64,000 nt of DNA from Schnuerera sp. xch1 (GCF_019931165.1 NZ_JAIOUP010000002.1:248001-312000); one strand, 5' to 3'; counted from the first letter of the stretch, positions 52,786-62,800 are shown. The notes: generated from the sequence alone by a model not told the origin. Numbers and translations are program-made.

Positions 52786-53052
52786 TTATTTTTTCAAAAG
52801 ATATCTATTGGATGAATTACTTCCATTTTCTCTATACCGTGGTTCTTTGGTAAGTAGACCACATCGTATAAGATCAGCTATACCTCGTTTTACTGTACTC
52901 CTTGACATGGAAGTTTCCCTTGCAATGGTATTTATAGCTGGCCAGCATTCTCCCTTTGCATCACTTCTATCTTTTAGATACATATATACTGTTTTTGCAC
53001 GGGTTGGAAGTTCATCCGATGTATAGGAATAAATTGTTCCAAAATAACTCAA
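52786..53052 (-). CDS. Winged helix replication-type protein of the ICE
   Basis: 88 aa, a single winged helix (INTIARETSMSRSTVKRGIA, LIRCGLLTKEPRYRENGS) like the N-terminal domain of RepA-type initiators. Short versions with this sequence are usual in Tn1549-like elements, where they lie next to the coupling protein. It may help rolling-circle-like replication of the excised element. It starts the leftmost end of the transfer module. Confidence 0.75.
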   Translation of the reverse strand: MSYFGTIYSYTSDELPTRAKTVYMYLKDRSDAKGECWPAINTIARETSMSRSTVKRGIADLIRCGLLTKEPRYRENGSNSSNRYLLKK

Positions 53053-53064
53053 ACCTTATCCCTC

Positions 53065-54882
53065 CTATGTTCTTAGTGTCGACCTTCTCTTTTTATTAAT
53101 TGGATCTATTTTTGATGATGGATTATGTGATATTCCACCACTTTTACTTTTTATATCTCCTGATTCCATTTCTTCAATATCTTCATCTATCCCTTGTTCT
53201 TCAATATTTTCTTCTAAGGTTTCTTTATCTGCATATAAAACCCTTCGATGGGATTTTTCATCCATAATATATGGTTTACCAAAAGTGATACCCCAGTCTA
53301 AAAACAACCGAAGTACAGTCCTCATTGGATGCACCCCGGTTTTCATGATTACAAAATTTCCCTTTGGTAAAGACTTTAATTCATCGGCTGTTAAAAGTGG
53401 CCTCTCCATCATCTGTAAGCTTTGGGAAGGATCATTTTTACCCCTGCTAATACTTCCACTCATAACAGTTCTACTGCCAAGTGCCTTTGATAAGACTTCA
53501 GCTGTTTCTGAATTGGGTGCAAATCCTCCAAATATAGTTAACTGACAATTATCAGTTATGATTTCACTACCTTCCTTTCCATAGTTTTTATCAAGCTGTG
53601 CAAAGGATTGAATAATGGGTACTAATGATATTTTTCTGGAACGACCTGCACTAAGCATCATTTCAAAAGATTCTATTTTTGGAATTGTACCTATTTCATC
53701 TGCATAAATCATTACTCGATTTGGAAGCTTTCCCCCATTTTCATCAGCTACTGTTAACATTTCACGATAGAACTGCTGTAAAAATAAGCTTACCATAAAA
53801 TACTTCGTATTATCTTCCTCCGGAAGTATTAAAAAAATAGCAGATTTTTTATTACAGAAGGTTTCCGCATCAATTGCTGTATCAAAACACAAAATCTGTT
53901 CCATTTCTGTGTCTAAAAATGCATTAAGTCTTGACAGTACTGTAGATAGAACTGATGCCATTGCTTGTTCAGCTGAGTTCAAAGCTGCACCTGCAAACCA
54001 TCTCGCCTTATGTTCTGGTGGAAGTTTATCCATTAGTAACTGAAATTGACTTTTTCCCTTTACTTTACTTGGTTCCATTAAATCCTGTACCATTTTGAAT
54101 ACACTAATTATATGCCTGGTATCTGCTACTTCACCATCTTCTTTTGTAGGTGGAAGATACTCTGCTATAAGTAAAATAACAGCAGTTAAGAGTCCTTCAG
54201 CTGCATCATAAAAGAAGGCATTTTGTCCATAGGCAGAACTATCACCTGTGGAATTTATAATAGTCTTGGAGATAATTTTTGCATATTTTTCAGCCTTTGC
54301 TTTTGCTGAGATATCATTATTATCTTCCCTATATTTGTCCATATACTTATTAACCAAATGCAATAAATTGTTGCCATCACTTCGTGTTGGATTTCTTAAA
54401 TCTATAACTGCAATATTATATCCATAGCATTCTTTAGCAATCCTTCCATAGTTTCTGGCTAGATCTCCTTTTGTATCCGTAGTTATAAAACTCATTCCAG
54501 TTGCACAGGCATATTCCAAGTTAGGATAAAGAAAAAATGCAGTTTTTCCTACACCTGCTGCACCAATCATAAGACAATGGACATCTGCAGTATCTACAAG
54601 TGCTATTACATTATTTTTAGCTCCCTTACACCCAACTATGATCCCTTGCTCTGTAGGTAAATTCTTTCCTTGCCTCCAATCTGAAACATTAAATGGTACA
54701 TGCTTATAGGTTTTTAGAATTTCATTCTTAGTAGCAAATCTAGCTGTGCCATGTTGACCATCACCAACTGTTTTTGACTTAATTCCATTTAAGGTATAAT
54801 AGTGTGCAATTAGTGAAATACCACCTATTACCATAAACATCAAAGCCGCCATTCCCATAAGCCAATATACTTGCGAGTCCAT
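53065..54882 (-). CDS. VirD4/TraG-type coupling protein (T4CP)
   Basis: 605 aa with an N-terminal membrane segment (about 8-28), Walker A GAAGVGKTAFF (near 107-117), Walker B VMIYADEIGTIP and the conserved QSFAQL. It links the relaxase-DNA complex to the type IV secretion channel. It is shorter than TraG of Gram-negative bacteria but typical of Firmicute elements. The other channel genes must lie beyond the window. Confidence 0.93.
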   Translation of the reverse strand: MDSQVYWLMGMAALMFMVIGGISLIAHYYTLNGIKSKTVGDGQHGTARFATKNEILKTYKHVPFNVSDWRQGKNLPTEQGIIVGCKGAKNNVIALVDTADVHCLMIGAAGVGKTAFFLYPNLEYACATGMSFITTDTKGDLARNYGRIAKECYGYNIAVIDLRNPTRSDGNNLLHLVNKYMDKYREDNNDISAKAKAEKYAKIISKTIINSTGDSSAYGQNAFFYDAAEGLLTAVILLIAEYLPPTKEDGEVADTRHIISVFKMVQDLMEPSKVKGKSQFQLLMDKLPPEHKARWFAGAALNSAEQAMASVLSTVLSRLNAFLDTEMEQILCFDTAIDAETFCNKKSAIFLILPEEDNTKYFMVSLFLQQFYREMLTVADENGGKLPNRVMIYADEIGTIPKIESFEMMLSAGRSRKISLVPIIQSFAQLDKNYGKEGSEIITDNCQLTIFGGFAPNSETAEVLSKALGSRTVMSGSISRGKNDPSQSLQMMERPLLTADELKSLPKGNFVIMKTGVHPMRTVLRLFLDWGITFGKPYIMDEKSHRRVLYADKETLEENIEEQGIDEDIEEMESGDIKSKSGGISHNPSSKIDPINKKRRSTLRT

Positions 54883-54945
54883 AAATCAACCCCCTTTCAT
54901 CTTCCGCACTTTAAAATCACATTATAGAATTTATCTTTTCTTCAA

Positions 54946-56367
54946 CTACATAATCATCTCCTTGATTTGATTTTGATCTTGTCTTTGTTCCTGCTTTTGT
55001 TCTTGTAGTTCAATCAAAATAATTGCCTTTAAACTATGTTGGGCAATTGCTTCATAAGCTTTTGCAATATTTAATTTTTCATCTTTGGAAATAATTCCTT
55101 CAGACCCACTGATTTTTAATATTTCCTGTCCAATCATATCTAAACGATTATTGAGTCTACTGCGATTCTCATATGCTTTAAATCCATGGTAAAATCTATT
55201 CTTAACTAGATCTATATCCTGGCTACTTCCTAGTTGCTTATATTCCTTTTCAGCTAAAAGCAAAGAAAAAGCAGATAGTTGTTTTAAAGTTTCAACTATC
55301 TGCTCCATATTACTTGTTTTGGTTTTTTGGAATAATTTATTTAACTCTTGTAAAGAAATATCTTTTTCTTTCAGCTGGGATATTAGGTTGTAAATCTCTA
55401 AACAGATTTTATCTCGTAAAGGATAATGTGGATGTTCCTCTGCTGGTATTGCAGGAAGATTAAGACTTGCTTTTAGGTCTTCGTTCCAGTCTTTATATTC
55501 AGGCATAAGCTTACCACACCCTATTTTCTTATAGGTCAATATATCGTAGAACTTTTCGCTTGTTTCAATACCTGCATTATCATGATCTAAACATAATATT
55601 ACATAATCAATATGAGGATTTACTTCAAGCATCTTTAACATTGCCTGTTCTGATAATCCACATAATGATATATAACTATTGGACTGCCAATCCTTCTGAT
55701 ATATTGTAATAAAGGATAACATGTCAATAGGTGCCTCAAAGACATAAAGCCTATTACTCTTTCCAATATAATTAAAGCTATAGCATGGATTACTGCCATC
55801 AATATTTCCTTTAAAAGGTTTACCAATGCTATATAATCCTTGCTTATGGCCATGTCTTGGAACCTTATTTTCATCGAAACCAACAAATACCGCATTATGA
55901 TATTCCCTTGTTTTATCCTTTGATAATTCACAGCTTTCATATATTAATTTTTCTTTTGCAAAAAAACTGATTATATCCCTATCTATATGTCTTTTCTTTA
56001 TTAAATAAGCAAAAACCCTACGCATATTAATATTCTTATTTGGCAAAGCGAAAGGTTTTTTATCTTCTTGTTTATTCTCTTCTGCTCTTTTATATGTTTC
56101 CCCATAACCATCTCCTAGCAAGAATGTAACTGCATCCGGGAAACTCATTTGGTAAAAATATTGAACAAAATCAATTGCTAAACCACCTTCCCCATTACTA
56201 TGATCATACCACCTATTTCCCCTGATAGTTATGCTGCGATCACTGTCTAGTCTTTTTTCTCTTCCTGATTTAAGTAGTTTTTCTCCATGTGCTTCAAGAA
56301 AATTTACAAGATCAATTTCATTTGCTCGCTGTTTTTGTTCTTCTGTAAAATGAATATAAGTAGACAT
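54946..56367 (-). CDS. DUF3991/TOPRIM primase-like protein
   Basis: About 473 aa. N-terminal DUF3991-like region (VNFLEAHGEKLLKSGRE, GGLAIDFVQYFY), a TOPRIM domain with the acidic DxD (VILCLDHDNAG near residue 260), and a helical C-terminal end. Such proteins are thought to prime the transferred strand. ATG 56367 (MSTYIHFTEE) is chosen: the longer frame would overlap the relaxase stop and has no ribosome site, while AAAGGAGA precedes the chosen start. Confidence 0.85.
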   Translation of the reverse strand: MSTYIHFTEEQKQRANEIDLVNFLEAHGEKLLKSGREKRLDSDRSITIRGNRWYDHSNGEGGLAIDFVQYFYQMSFPDAVTFLLGDGYGETYKRAEENKQEDKKPFALPNKNINMRRVFAYLIKKRHIDRDIISFFAKEKLIYESCELSKDKTREYHNAVFVGFDENKVPRHGHKQGLYSIGKPFKGNIDGSNPCYSFNYIGKSNRLYVFEAPIDMLSFITIYQKDWQSNSYISLCGLSEQAMLKMLEVNPHIDYVILCLDHDNAGIETSEKFYDILTYKKIGCGKLMPEYKDWNEDLKASLNLPAIPAEEHPHYPLRDKICLEIYNLISQLKEKDISLQELNKLFQKTKTSNMEQIVETLKQLSAFSLLLAEKEYKQLGSSQDIDLVKNRFYHGFKAYENRSRLNNRLDMIGQEILKISGSEGIISKDEKLNIAKAYEAIAQHSLKAIILIELQEQKQEQRQDQNQIKEMIM

Positions 56368-56386
56368 TATTATCTCTCCTTTAATC

Positions 56387-59059
56387 CTATAATTCAAGAT
56401 TCTGCTCTTCATAGTCATCTTTCTTGTGTCCCTGTGCCATCTTCTTTTCTCTTAGTTTTTTCAATAGCTTGCTATCAATCTTAACTCCAACTCCAGATGA
56501 CTTTAATGGAACATTATCTTCAAATGTTTTACTCATATGATGAAACATCTTTGATACTGCAAGTGAAACAGATGGGTTATAAAACTTATCCATATTATCT
56601 AGAAAAAACTGAGCATATTCATTTCCTTGTTCAGCAGATAATGTAAACCACTTTATTGCTTCTTTCTTATCCCTTGGCACCCCTTCACCCATTAAATATA
56701 TTTTTCCTAATAAATACTGTCCATATTGATTTCCTTTTTCTGAAGATAACTTAAGCCATTTTACTGCCGATGAAATATCTTTTGTTATGTCTTCTCCCTT
56801 CAAATATAATTTACCAAGCTGATATGCTGCATATTCATTTCCTTCTTCTGCTGATAGTTTAAATAATTCCAAAGCTTTCAGTATATTTTTATCTACATAC
56901 TCCCCATTTAGATGAAGTTTCCCGAGGGAATACTGAGCAAATTGATTTCCAGTGTCCGATGTCTGTTTTAAATAATCAATTGCTTTTTTAACTTCTTCTT
57001 TTTCTGGATTTTCCTCTGCAAGAATTAATTTTGCAAGGGAATAACATGCAAATGTATTTCCAAGCCTTGCTGACTTTTCATAATATTCTTTTGCTTTTCC
57101 TATATCTTTTTCAGTACCAACTCCATTTTGAAGCATCCAACCAAGCCTATATTGAATTTTATCATCGTGACTTTTCTTTTCTAGTTTTTTAAATCCCATA
57201 AAGGCAGATGAGAAATATTTATTTGACTCTTCCTCATTTCTATTAGTTCCAATCCCATCATGATACATCTTTGCCAGTTCGAATTCAGCATAGGGGAAAC
57301 TCTGTTTTGCAGATTTTAAATATAGCTCAAAGGCTCTTTCACAACTTTGCTCAACACCTTGACCCCTGTAATAAAGACCACCCAGGGAATACTCTGCAAA
57401 CTTGTATCCTTCCTCTGCTGATAGACTAAGCCAGTATGCTGCTCTTTCATAATCTACTTCTGTTCCAAGTCCTTGTGAGTACATTTTACCTGTACAGTAC
57501 TCTGTATATTTCCAAGACTTTTTATCTTCTACCTTATGAAAGGCATTAAGAGCTTTTTCATACCATCTATATGATTCTTCCATATCAATTTCTACACCAA
57601 GACCATCTGCAAAGATTCTTCCCATATTCAACATGGCCAGGGCATTTCCTTTTTCAGCTTCAGATTGAAATAAATAAAGGGCATCCTTAAAATCTTGTAC
57701 TATATCATCTGTACCATATAAGAATTTGCAAGCCCTTTTATAATCATCACTCCACCTGACATAAACATCTTCAGCTATATCCTCACTAACTTCTATTTCA
57801 TTGGTTAAATCTAAGTTGCCGCCTTCTAGCTCAATAAATTCTGTATTTTCTTCAGCTCTATTATCCATTACTTTATCTATTTCTTCATCAACAATATCAA
57901 TATCATCATTGGTTATTTCTTCAAAGGAAAAGATGCCTTTATTAAAATTATCTGCCTCTTTAATAATCATGTTTTTTACTGATTTAAATTCTTTTTGTTT
58001 TGATAATGGTAAAGGCTCTGGTAGGTTATCTATATAGCTATTAAGAACTTCCTTACGCATTTCATACCATAAGCCATATGCCTTGCTTATCCTTTCATCC
58101 TTAGCTAGTTCATCTACAATCTCATCTACCATAGCTTTAAGCTTTGGTTGTAAATATCCATACTGTTTCTTTCCTTTGCTGAATTTCAATCTTTCTGCAA
58201 ACCCTATAAATAATTCTTCTACATTACTGTTTTGAAAAGTATCCTTTTCCATTTCAGAGATTAGCTTTAATAACACTTCCCTTGATTCTTCTTTTAGTTT
58301 ATCCCTTCTTTTACTTTGTTCTATATAGATTTCTTTTAGCTCTTGACCAAAGATATTTTTTACAAATCCTGATTTCATCTTCTCTATACCTTTTTTAGTT
58401 AGGTATCCTTCCTTTGGATCTGTTGAATAACAAATCATATGGATATGGGGATGATGACCCTCATTATGAAAGGCTGCATACCACTGAAAGTTCTCAGGCT
58501 TTATCTTTAAAGATTCAGCAATGTCTATAGCATAATAGGAAAGCATATTATGCCAGCTTTCGGCATTATCAAAACCAAGTCTTTTAGCATCTTCTCTTCT
58601 AAGTGAAATAATTGGAGTCCAAACATTTCCCTCATGATTTACAACTTCATCTGCAATCCTACTAAGAACTAGGTTATCATCCCCACCAGTAAAGAGACCA
58701 TGCTTTCCCATTCTTTCTACCCTTGGCCTATTTGCAATATAATCCACATAGTTTTTTCGTTTTCCAATCTTATCGAAATTTTCTTCTATTGCTATGGAAA
58801 TAAATTCAGAGGCATTTTCTAATGTTGGATTTTTAATATAGTCTTCATACTCAAATAAATTTTTGGTATTTGGAAATTCTTTAATCAGTTGCAATATTAG
58901 TTCTTCCTGTTTTGTTGTAGAAGAAAGATTTCCATTCTCTATATTAATTTTTTCTACTCCATCACGAGTAGCTATATAATTTACTAAATTTCCAAGGTGG
59001 GCTGATGCTCTTTTACTTCCTCCTTTAAAATAAGGGCATTTTAAAATTAGCCTTGCCAT
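56387..59059 (-). CDS. MobP-type relaxase with a C-terminal Sel1 repeat domain
   Basis: 890 aa. The N-terminal relaxase domain (about 1-260) has the start MARLILKCPYFKGG and the histidine triad HHPHIHMICYS (near 201-208), as in MobP3-type relaxases that nick oriT. A charged linker follows, then about ten Sel1/TPR-like repeats (about 450-850: YSLGGLYYRGQGVEQ, YQLGKLYLKGEDI and similar). The repeat domain likely binds protein partners. The relaxase is downstream of the mobilisation protein and the likely oriT. Confidence 0.92.
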   Translation of the reverse strand: MARLILKCPYFKGGSKRASAHLGNLVNYIATRDGVEKINIENGNLSSTTKQEELILQLIKEFPNTKNLFEYEDYIKNPTLENASEFISIAIEENFDKIGKRKNYVDYIANRPRVERMGKHGLFTGGDDNLVLSRIADEVVNHEGNVWTPIISLRREDAKRLGFDNAESWHNMLSYYAIDIAESLKIKPENFQWYAAFHNEGHHPHIHMICYSTDPKEGYLTKKGIEKMKSGFVKNIFGQELKEIYIEQSKRRDKLKEESREVLLKLISEMEKDTFQNSNVEELFIGFAERLKFSKGKKQYGYLQPKLKAMVDEIVDELAKDERISKAYGLWYEMRKEVLNSYIDNLPEPLPLSKQKEFKSVKNMIIKEADNFNKGIFSFEEITNDDIDIVDEEIDKVMDNRAEENTEFIELEGGNLDLTNEIEVSEDIAEDVYVRWSDDYKRACKFLYGTDDIVQDFKDALYLFQSEAEKGNALAMLNMGRIFADGLGVEIDMEESYRWYEKALNAFHKVEDKKSWKYTEYCTGKMYSQGLGTEVDYERAAYWLSLSAEEGYKFAEYSLGGLYYRGQGVEQSCERAFELYLKSAKQSFPYAEFELAKMYHDGIGTNRNEEESNKYFSSAFMGFKKLEKKSHDDKIQYRLGWMLQNGVGTEKDIGKAKEYYEKSARLGNTFACYSLAKLILAEENPEKEEVKKAIDYLKQTSDTGNQFAQYSLGKLHLNGEYVDKNILKALELFKLSAEEGNEYAAYQLGKLYLKGEDITKDISSAVKWLKLSSEKGNQYGQYLLGKIYLMGEGVPRDKKEAIKWFTLSAEQGNEYAQFFLDNMDKFYNPSVSLAVSKMFHHMSKTFEDNVPLKSSGVGVKIDSKLLKKLREKKMAQGHKKDDYEEQNLEL

Positions 59060-59065
59060 GGACTA

Positions 59066-59503
59066 TCACTCTCCAATTCCTTGCTGAAACTTTACCGCCT
59101 CCTCCATGGATATTTTACCTCTTGTTTTTCTTACTTGCTGGACACATCTTCCCCTAAGACTACGAAGTTCTTCATCACTAATTTCTAACCCTGCGGCGAG
59201 TATATTCATCATCATACTCATTTCAACTGATAGACGAAATAAATTATTAGCGTTTCTATTTTCTGTTTCTTTAAGTATTCCTTGCATGGCTGAAATTAAT
59301 ATCTTAGACAGATATCCTGTAGTATCTTCACTTAATAAATATCCCATATAAAAGTTTAAAGCCTTATCTATAAATTCACTTCTGCTTTTGCAATTATCCC
59401 TTTCTAGTAAACTATCCATCTCTTCCATTGTTTCAGGATATAACCATACTGCTGTCCTTTTCTTTACTGAATTCTTTTTCTCTGTCAATTTATCACACCT
59501 CAA
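59066..59503 (-). CDS. Mobilisation protein with ribbon-helix-helix domain (MobC-like)
   Basis: 145 aa. The N-terminal ribbon-helix-helix (about 15-50: RTAVWLYPETMEEMDSLLER, SRSEFIDKALNFY) is followed by a helical domain. Proteins of this kind bind oriT and help the relaxase. It is six bases upstream of the relaxase gene and directly downstream of the repeat-rich region. Confidence 0.82.
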   Translation of the reverse strand: MRCDKLTEKKNSVKKRTAVWLYPETMEEMDSLLERDNCKSRSEFIDKALNFYMGYLLSEDTTGYLSKILISAMQGILKETENRNANNLFRLSVEMSMMMNILAAGLEISDEELRSLRGRCVQQVRKTRGKISMEEAVKFQQGIGE

Positions 59504-59897
59504 ACATCTATTATTTTCCCTTGACCACCTATAGGGTACACCTATTAAGTCCTTGTTTTATGGGGTTCTTACTAGATAGTGACCACCTATGACAGCACAA
59601 ACCCCATTTTCCGACCACCTAGCTTAATTCCTTCAACCCACGGCACTGCCGGGGGATGTGACTGGAAGGTGGAATCTTTTGACCACCTTCCTTTATCCTG
59701 CACAGAAATCAATAGGGTGGTTCACCCCTATTATTCTAATAACAATCACCTATAACCCAGTAGTTTAGCCACTTCTATACTATTCGTGGTAGTCGGCACA
59801 TTCGCCCCAAATTTTGATTTACTTTATATTAGGTATAAACATACCAACCCCTTCCTTTAAAGGGCACACAAGGGCCATGTGGCTCTCAAAAATTGTC
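59504..59897. other. Probable origin of transfer (oriT)
   Basis: This 390-bp gene-free region upstream of the mobilisation and relaxase genes is GC-richer than its neighbours. GACCACCTA is repeated at 59523, 59581 and 59613, and GACCACCTT at 59681. Inverted repeats are GGAAGGTGG/CCACCTTCC (59664-59691), AATAGGG/CCCTATT (59711-59732) and CGGCA-C-TGCCG (59641-59651). Repeats plus hairpins next to relaxase genes are the usual shape of oriT. The nick site is not identified. Confidence 0.6.
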
Positions 59898-60152
59898 TTA
59901 TTCCTCTTTTATTGATGGTATATTAGCATTTACCTGCTTTTCAGCTGATTTTTTAGGTCTTCTCTTCTTTTTTTCATCTTCTTGCTTTTCATCAATATAT
60001 TCTCTTACATTGGCTGGAACATATTTCTCATATTGTTTTTGAAGTTGATCCATTAGTTCATCTTCCAGATCCAATTCTTTTTTCTCCATATATAGGTTTA
60101 TAGCTCTTAATTTTTCGGCATTAAAATCTACCCTAACAATATCTTTTTTCAT
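59898..60152 (-). CDS. DUF6103-like small ICE protein
   Basis: 84 aa: an N-terminal strand-helix (VRVDFNAEKLRAINLYMEKK), a helix carrying ELDLEDELMDQLQKQYEKYV, the conserved VPANVREYIDEK, then a Lys/Arg-rich tail. Proteins of this shape are common in Tn1549-like elements upstream of the mobilisation genes. Function unknown. Confidence 0.7.
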   Translation of the reverse strand: MKKDIVRVDFNAEKLRAINLYMEKKELDLEDELMDQLQKQYEKYVPANVREYIDEKQEDEKKKRRPKKSAEKQVNANIPSIKEE

Positions 60153-60166
60153 CTACATTACCCTCC

Positions 60167-60547
60167 TTAAAAGTCAAATCCTATAAACTCCATCCTTGGC
60201 TGTGCTTCTGGTTCTTCCCCAGTAAATTCTTGAATCTGTCCAAATTCATCTGCATATTCTTCTATTTGGTCATCAGTAAGGGATATAAATTCTCCATCTT
60301 GGCTATCTCCTACAATAAAAAAAGGACCAGCAATAATATAATTACCAACCCTTCGATTTAATTCCATTCCATTTATTTTTCCTTCTTCATTACATACTAA
60401 TATGCAATTATCATCTAGATAAATACATTCAAATAATCCTTCGACTTCCCCTTGGATACCCTCTAAATCATTATTTATTTCCTTTTCATAGGGTAGCCTT
60501 TGTGGTTCAATTTTTAAGATACGAATTCTCTTTTCTATATTATCCAT
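60167..60547 (-). CDS. DUF3846-like protein
   Basis: 126 aa. The core (YLDDNCILVCNEEGKINGM, ELNRRVGNYIIAGPFFIVGD) matches DUF3846 proteins of mobile elements, and the C-terminal tail is acidic. Function unknown. It lies 12 bases from the next gene in the same operon. Confidence 0.75.
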   Translation of the reverse strand: MDNIEKRIRILKIEPQRLPYEKEINNDLEGIQGEVEGLFECIYLDDNCILVCNEEGKINGMELNRRVGNYIIAGPFFIVGDSQDGEFISLTDDQIEEYADEFGQIQEFTGEEPEAQPRMEFIGFDF

Positions 60548-60558
60548 ATATATTCCTC

Positions 60559-61125
60559 CTACATTTCCATATTTTCAAATGGTTTTATTTCACTCCAATG
60601 CTCAATATAAAGCATCATATCAAAGCAATCCTCTCCTATTTCTAGCTCTGCAAGTTCTTCCCTATTTTCTAATTCTGCCAGTACCATTGATCCTATTCCA
60701 TTGTTTTCCTTTATTATAAGACCATAGTTTTCTTCTATCTCATCAAAGTATATTACCCAACTTCCATTGGAGGTATTTCTCATGGCTTCTTCCATGATTT
60801 TATCTACAACCATAGATATCTGCTTATCAATATAAGATTTTATATTTGGCATAAAAGCAGTATTTCTCGGATAGTCATAGCCCTGGCTATCTATTAAAAT
60901 CCCATCTCCACTATCCATATTAAGTGCCAATAGAGCATGAACTTTCCCAGTGGAATCTATATACATTTCATCTTTCCTATCTTTAATAAAATCTCTGTCC
61001 TTTAATAAATCCATACTAAATTCTTTAAATTCCTTTTCATCCATCAATTCAATTCCTTCAATTACACAATCCTCTGTATTAAACCTTGGAATTTTTCTTT
61101 CAAATACTCCTTTTGTAATTAACAT
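60559..61125 (-). CDS. Acidic ICE protein (DUF6329-like)
   Basis: 188 aa, acidic, with MLITKGVFERKIPRFN at the start and an alternating alpha/beta pattern. The segment on Asp/Glu-Tyr in the middle and the C-terminal EDCFDMMLYIEHWSEIKP are distinctive. Proteins like this occur in the accessory block of Tn1549-like elements; I recall DUF6329 for it but with moderate certainty. Role unknown, possibly anti-defence or regulatory. Confidence 0.55.
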   Translation of the reverse strand: MLITKGVFERKIPRFNTEDCVIEGIELMDEKEFKEFSMDLLKDRDFIKDRKDEMYIDSTGKVHALLALNMDSGDGILIDSQGYDYPRNTAFMPNIKSYIDKQISMVVDKIMEEAMRNTSNGSWVIYFDEIEENYGLIIKENNGIGSMVLAELENREELAELEIGEDCFDMMLYIEHWSEIKPFENMEM

Positions 61126-61138
61126 AGGGTCCTCCTTT

Positions 61139-62245
61139 TTATTTTAAAATATGTGGTCTTCCATATAAAACTTGCTTATTAGAATCAAATAAATTTCTAT
61201 ATACAACCTTCCCTTTTGAATATGATGCATCGACAACCTTACCACCACCTGCATAAACTCCAACATGAGTAATATTCATAAATCTACCATTTGGTTTATG
61301 ACTCCAAAATACTAAATCCCCAGGTACTAAGTCTTTTTTTGAAATAGTAATCTTCTTTTTTACACAAAATCTTGCCTGCTCTGCTGCAGTTGCTGGAAGA
61401 TTAACACCTATCTGTCTATAGCTCCATAAGGTTAAATAGCTGCAGTCAGTATATCTACCTTGTCCCCTTTTTTCTTGTGAATAGGGGTCTCCAAGTCTTG
61501 ACATGGCTAGCTGTACAATCTTTGAACCCTTATCACTATTAGGTAAATCATTATATAAATCTTCTAATTCTTCAGGAGTTAAACCTTGAACCCAATCTTC
61601 CCATTCTGTAAAACCATCACCTTCATTTGGGGCAGGGGTTCCATATTGTATCCTATAATAAATTTCATTAGCATTTGACATGCTTTCATAAGCTACAGAA
61701 TTTCCCATCTTTTCTTCTATATTTTTATAAACCTCTGATAGATTAGTTATAGCTACTGGCACTATATAAGTCTCTTCGTATTCATTACCTTCATCAGTTA
61801 CAGTTCTTTTAAGCTCTTCATACTTAATAAAGCAATCTACAAACTTTGCTTTATCTATATTTGACGGTTGATTTTCGCCGAAATACAGAGAATAAAAAAT
61901 AGCCTTAATCCTAATGGAATCTAGACTATTTCCATCCTCTATTTGCATATTTATATCCCTTATCTTTCCATCAAGCATTGCAAAACTTCTACGCATATCT
62001 TCTATATGTCCCCTATATTCTTTTGGAATATTGGCTGATATACTGCTTTCATCAAAAGATAAATACATAGCATTATTGTTATGGTTTGTTGTTCCCGAGA
62101 GAAGACTTATTACAACAACAATGATTAATATAAAGGGAGAGAGGATTGCTGCAATAGTCCACCCTATCCCTTTTCTTAGTCTTCCATCTGATAAAGCGGC
62201 TAAAGCTGTTTTTACAATAATCCCTAATGTTCCAGGGTCTGCCAT
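61139..62245 (-). CDS. NlpC/P60 cell-wall hydrolase of the conjugation machinery
   Basis: 368 aa. N-terminal cytoplasmic stretch and membrane anchor (about 27-50), a lysozyme/CwlT-like linker domain (about 70-200), and a C-terminal NlpC/P60 domain with catalytic Cys near 267 (YTDCSYLTLW), His near 326 (ITHVGVYAG) and a polar third residue. It cuts peptidoglycan stem peptides to open the wall for the transfer channel, as CwlT does in ICEBs1. Confidence 0.88.
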   Translation of the reverse strand: MADPGTLGIIVKTALAALSDGRLRKGIGWTIAAILSPFILIIVVVISLLSGTTNHNNNAMYLSFDESSISANIPKEYRGHIEDMRRSFAMLDGKIRDINMQIEDGNSLDSIRIKAIFYSLYFGENQPSNIDKAKFVDCFIKYEELKRTVTDEGNEYEETYIVPVAITNLSEVYKNIEEKMGNSVAYESMSNANEIYYRIQYGTPAPNEGDGFTEWEDWVQGLTPEELEDLYNDLPNSDKGSKIVQLAMSRLGDPYSQEKRGQGRYTDCSYLTLWSYRQIGVNLPATAAEQARFCVKKKITISKKDLVPGDLVFWSHKPNGRFMNITHVGVYAGGGKVVDASYSKGKVVYRNLFDSNKQVLYGRPHILK

Positions 62246-62250
62246 TTATA

Positions 62251-62787
62251 TCACCACCATTTCATCCCAAATATATCTCCCTGTTCAACTTCTTCTTTCT
62301 TTATTTCTTCAAAGTCTTCCATTTGACTAAGGGTTTTTTCCACTGCATTATATAAAATATCTAAGTCAAATCCTGAATCAATATAACCTTCTTCTATGGT
62401 TTTTAAATAGTTATCCGATGGATTTCCAAGTCGATGGCCTTCTGTCATTATATAAACCATGGCTGTGGCTTCATGATCACCTACAATAATATCTACTCCA
62501 GATTTCCCATAAAAGCTTGGGTATCCTTCATACCTATCAAGGGCCTTTTCATCTTCTGGCTTTATACTCCACAGTAAAATAGGAACTTTACCACCTTCAC
62601 ATGGTTCAATAGTTGCAACTGCACTATGCTTTGATCCTCGAAATACAAGTTCGTAGTCTTTTAACTCCGAAGCACCTATAACCTTTGCAGTGGGGCATCG
62701 GTACTTCATCTGATTTAAATTTAAATTACTTCCATAGGCGATATATAGTTTATAAATTGAATCTTTAGCCATATTTGTTTCTTCCAT
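62251..62787 (-). CDS. Gamma-glutamylcyclotransferase-fold protein (AIG2/GGCT-like)
   Basis: 178 aa. The family signature YGSNLN is at about residues 14-19, and the catalytic Glu region follows at ALDRYEGYP. It sits 13 bases from the amidoligase gene. Comparative work on amidoligases links them with GGCT-fold partners that remove gamma-glutamyl groups, so this pair may write and erase a peptide modification. Substrate unknown. Confidence 0.85.
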   Translation of the reverse strand: MEETNMAKDSIYKLYIAYGSNLNLNQMKYRCPTAKVIGASELKDYELVFRGSKHSAVATIEPCEGGKVPILLWSIKPEDEKALDRYEGYPSFYGKSGVDIIVGDHEATAMVYIMTEGHRLGNPSDNYLKTIEEGYIDSGFDLDILYNAVEKTLSQMEDFEEIKKEEVEQGDIFGMKWW

Positions 62788-62800
62788 ATTGACCTCCTTT

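Noticed and set aside
59504-59760. GACCACCT repeats as a CRISPR array
   Set aside because: Repeats are only 8-9 bases with unequal spacing and no cas genes are present; oriT fits better.
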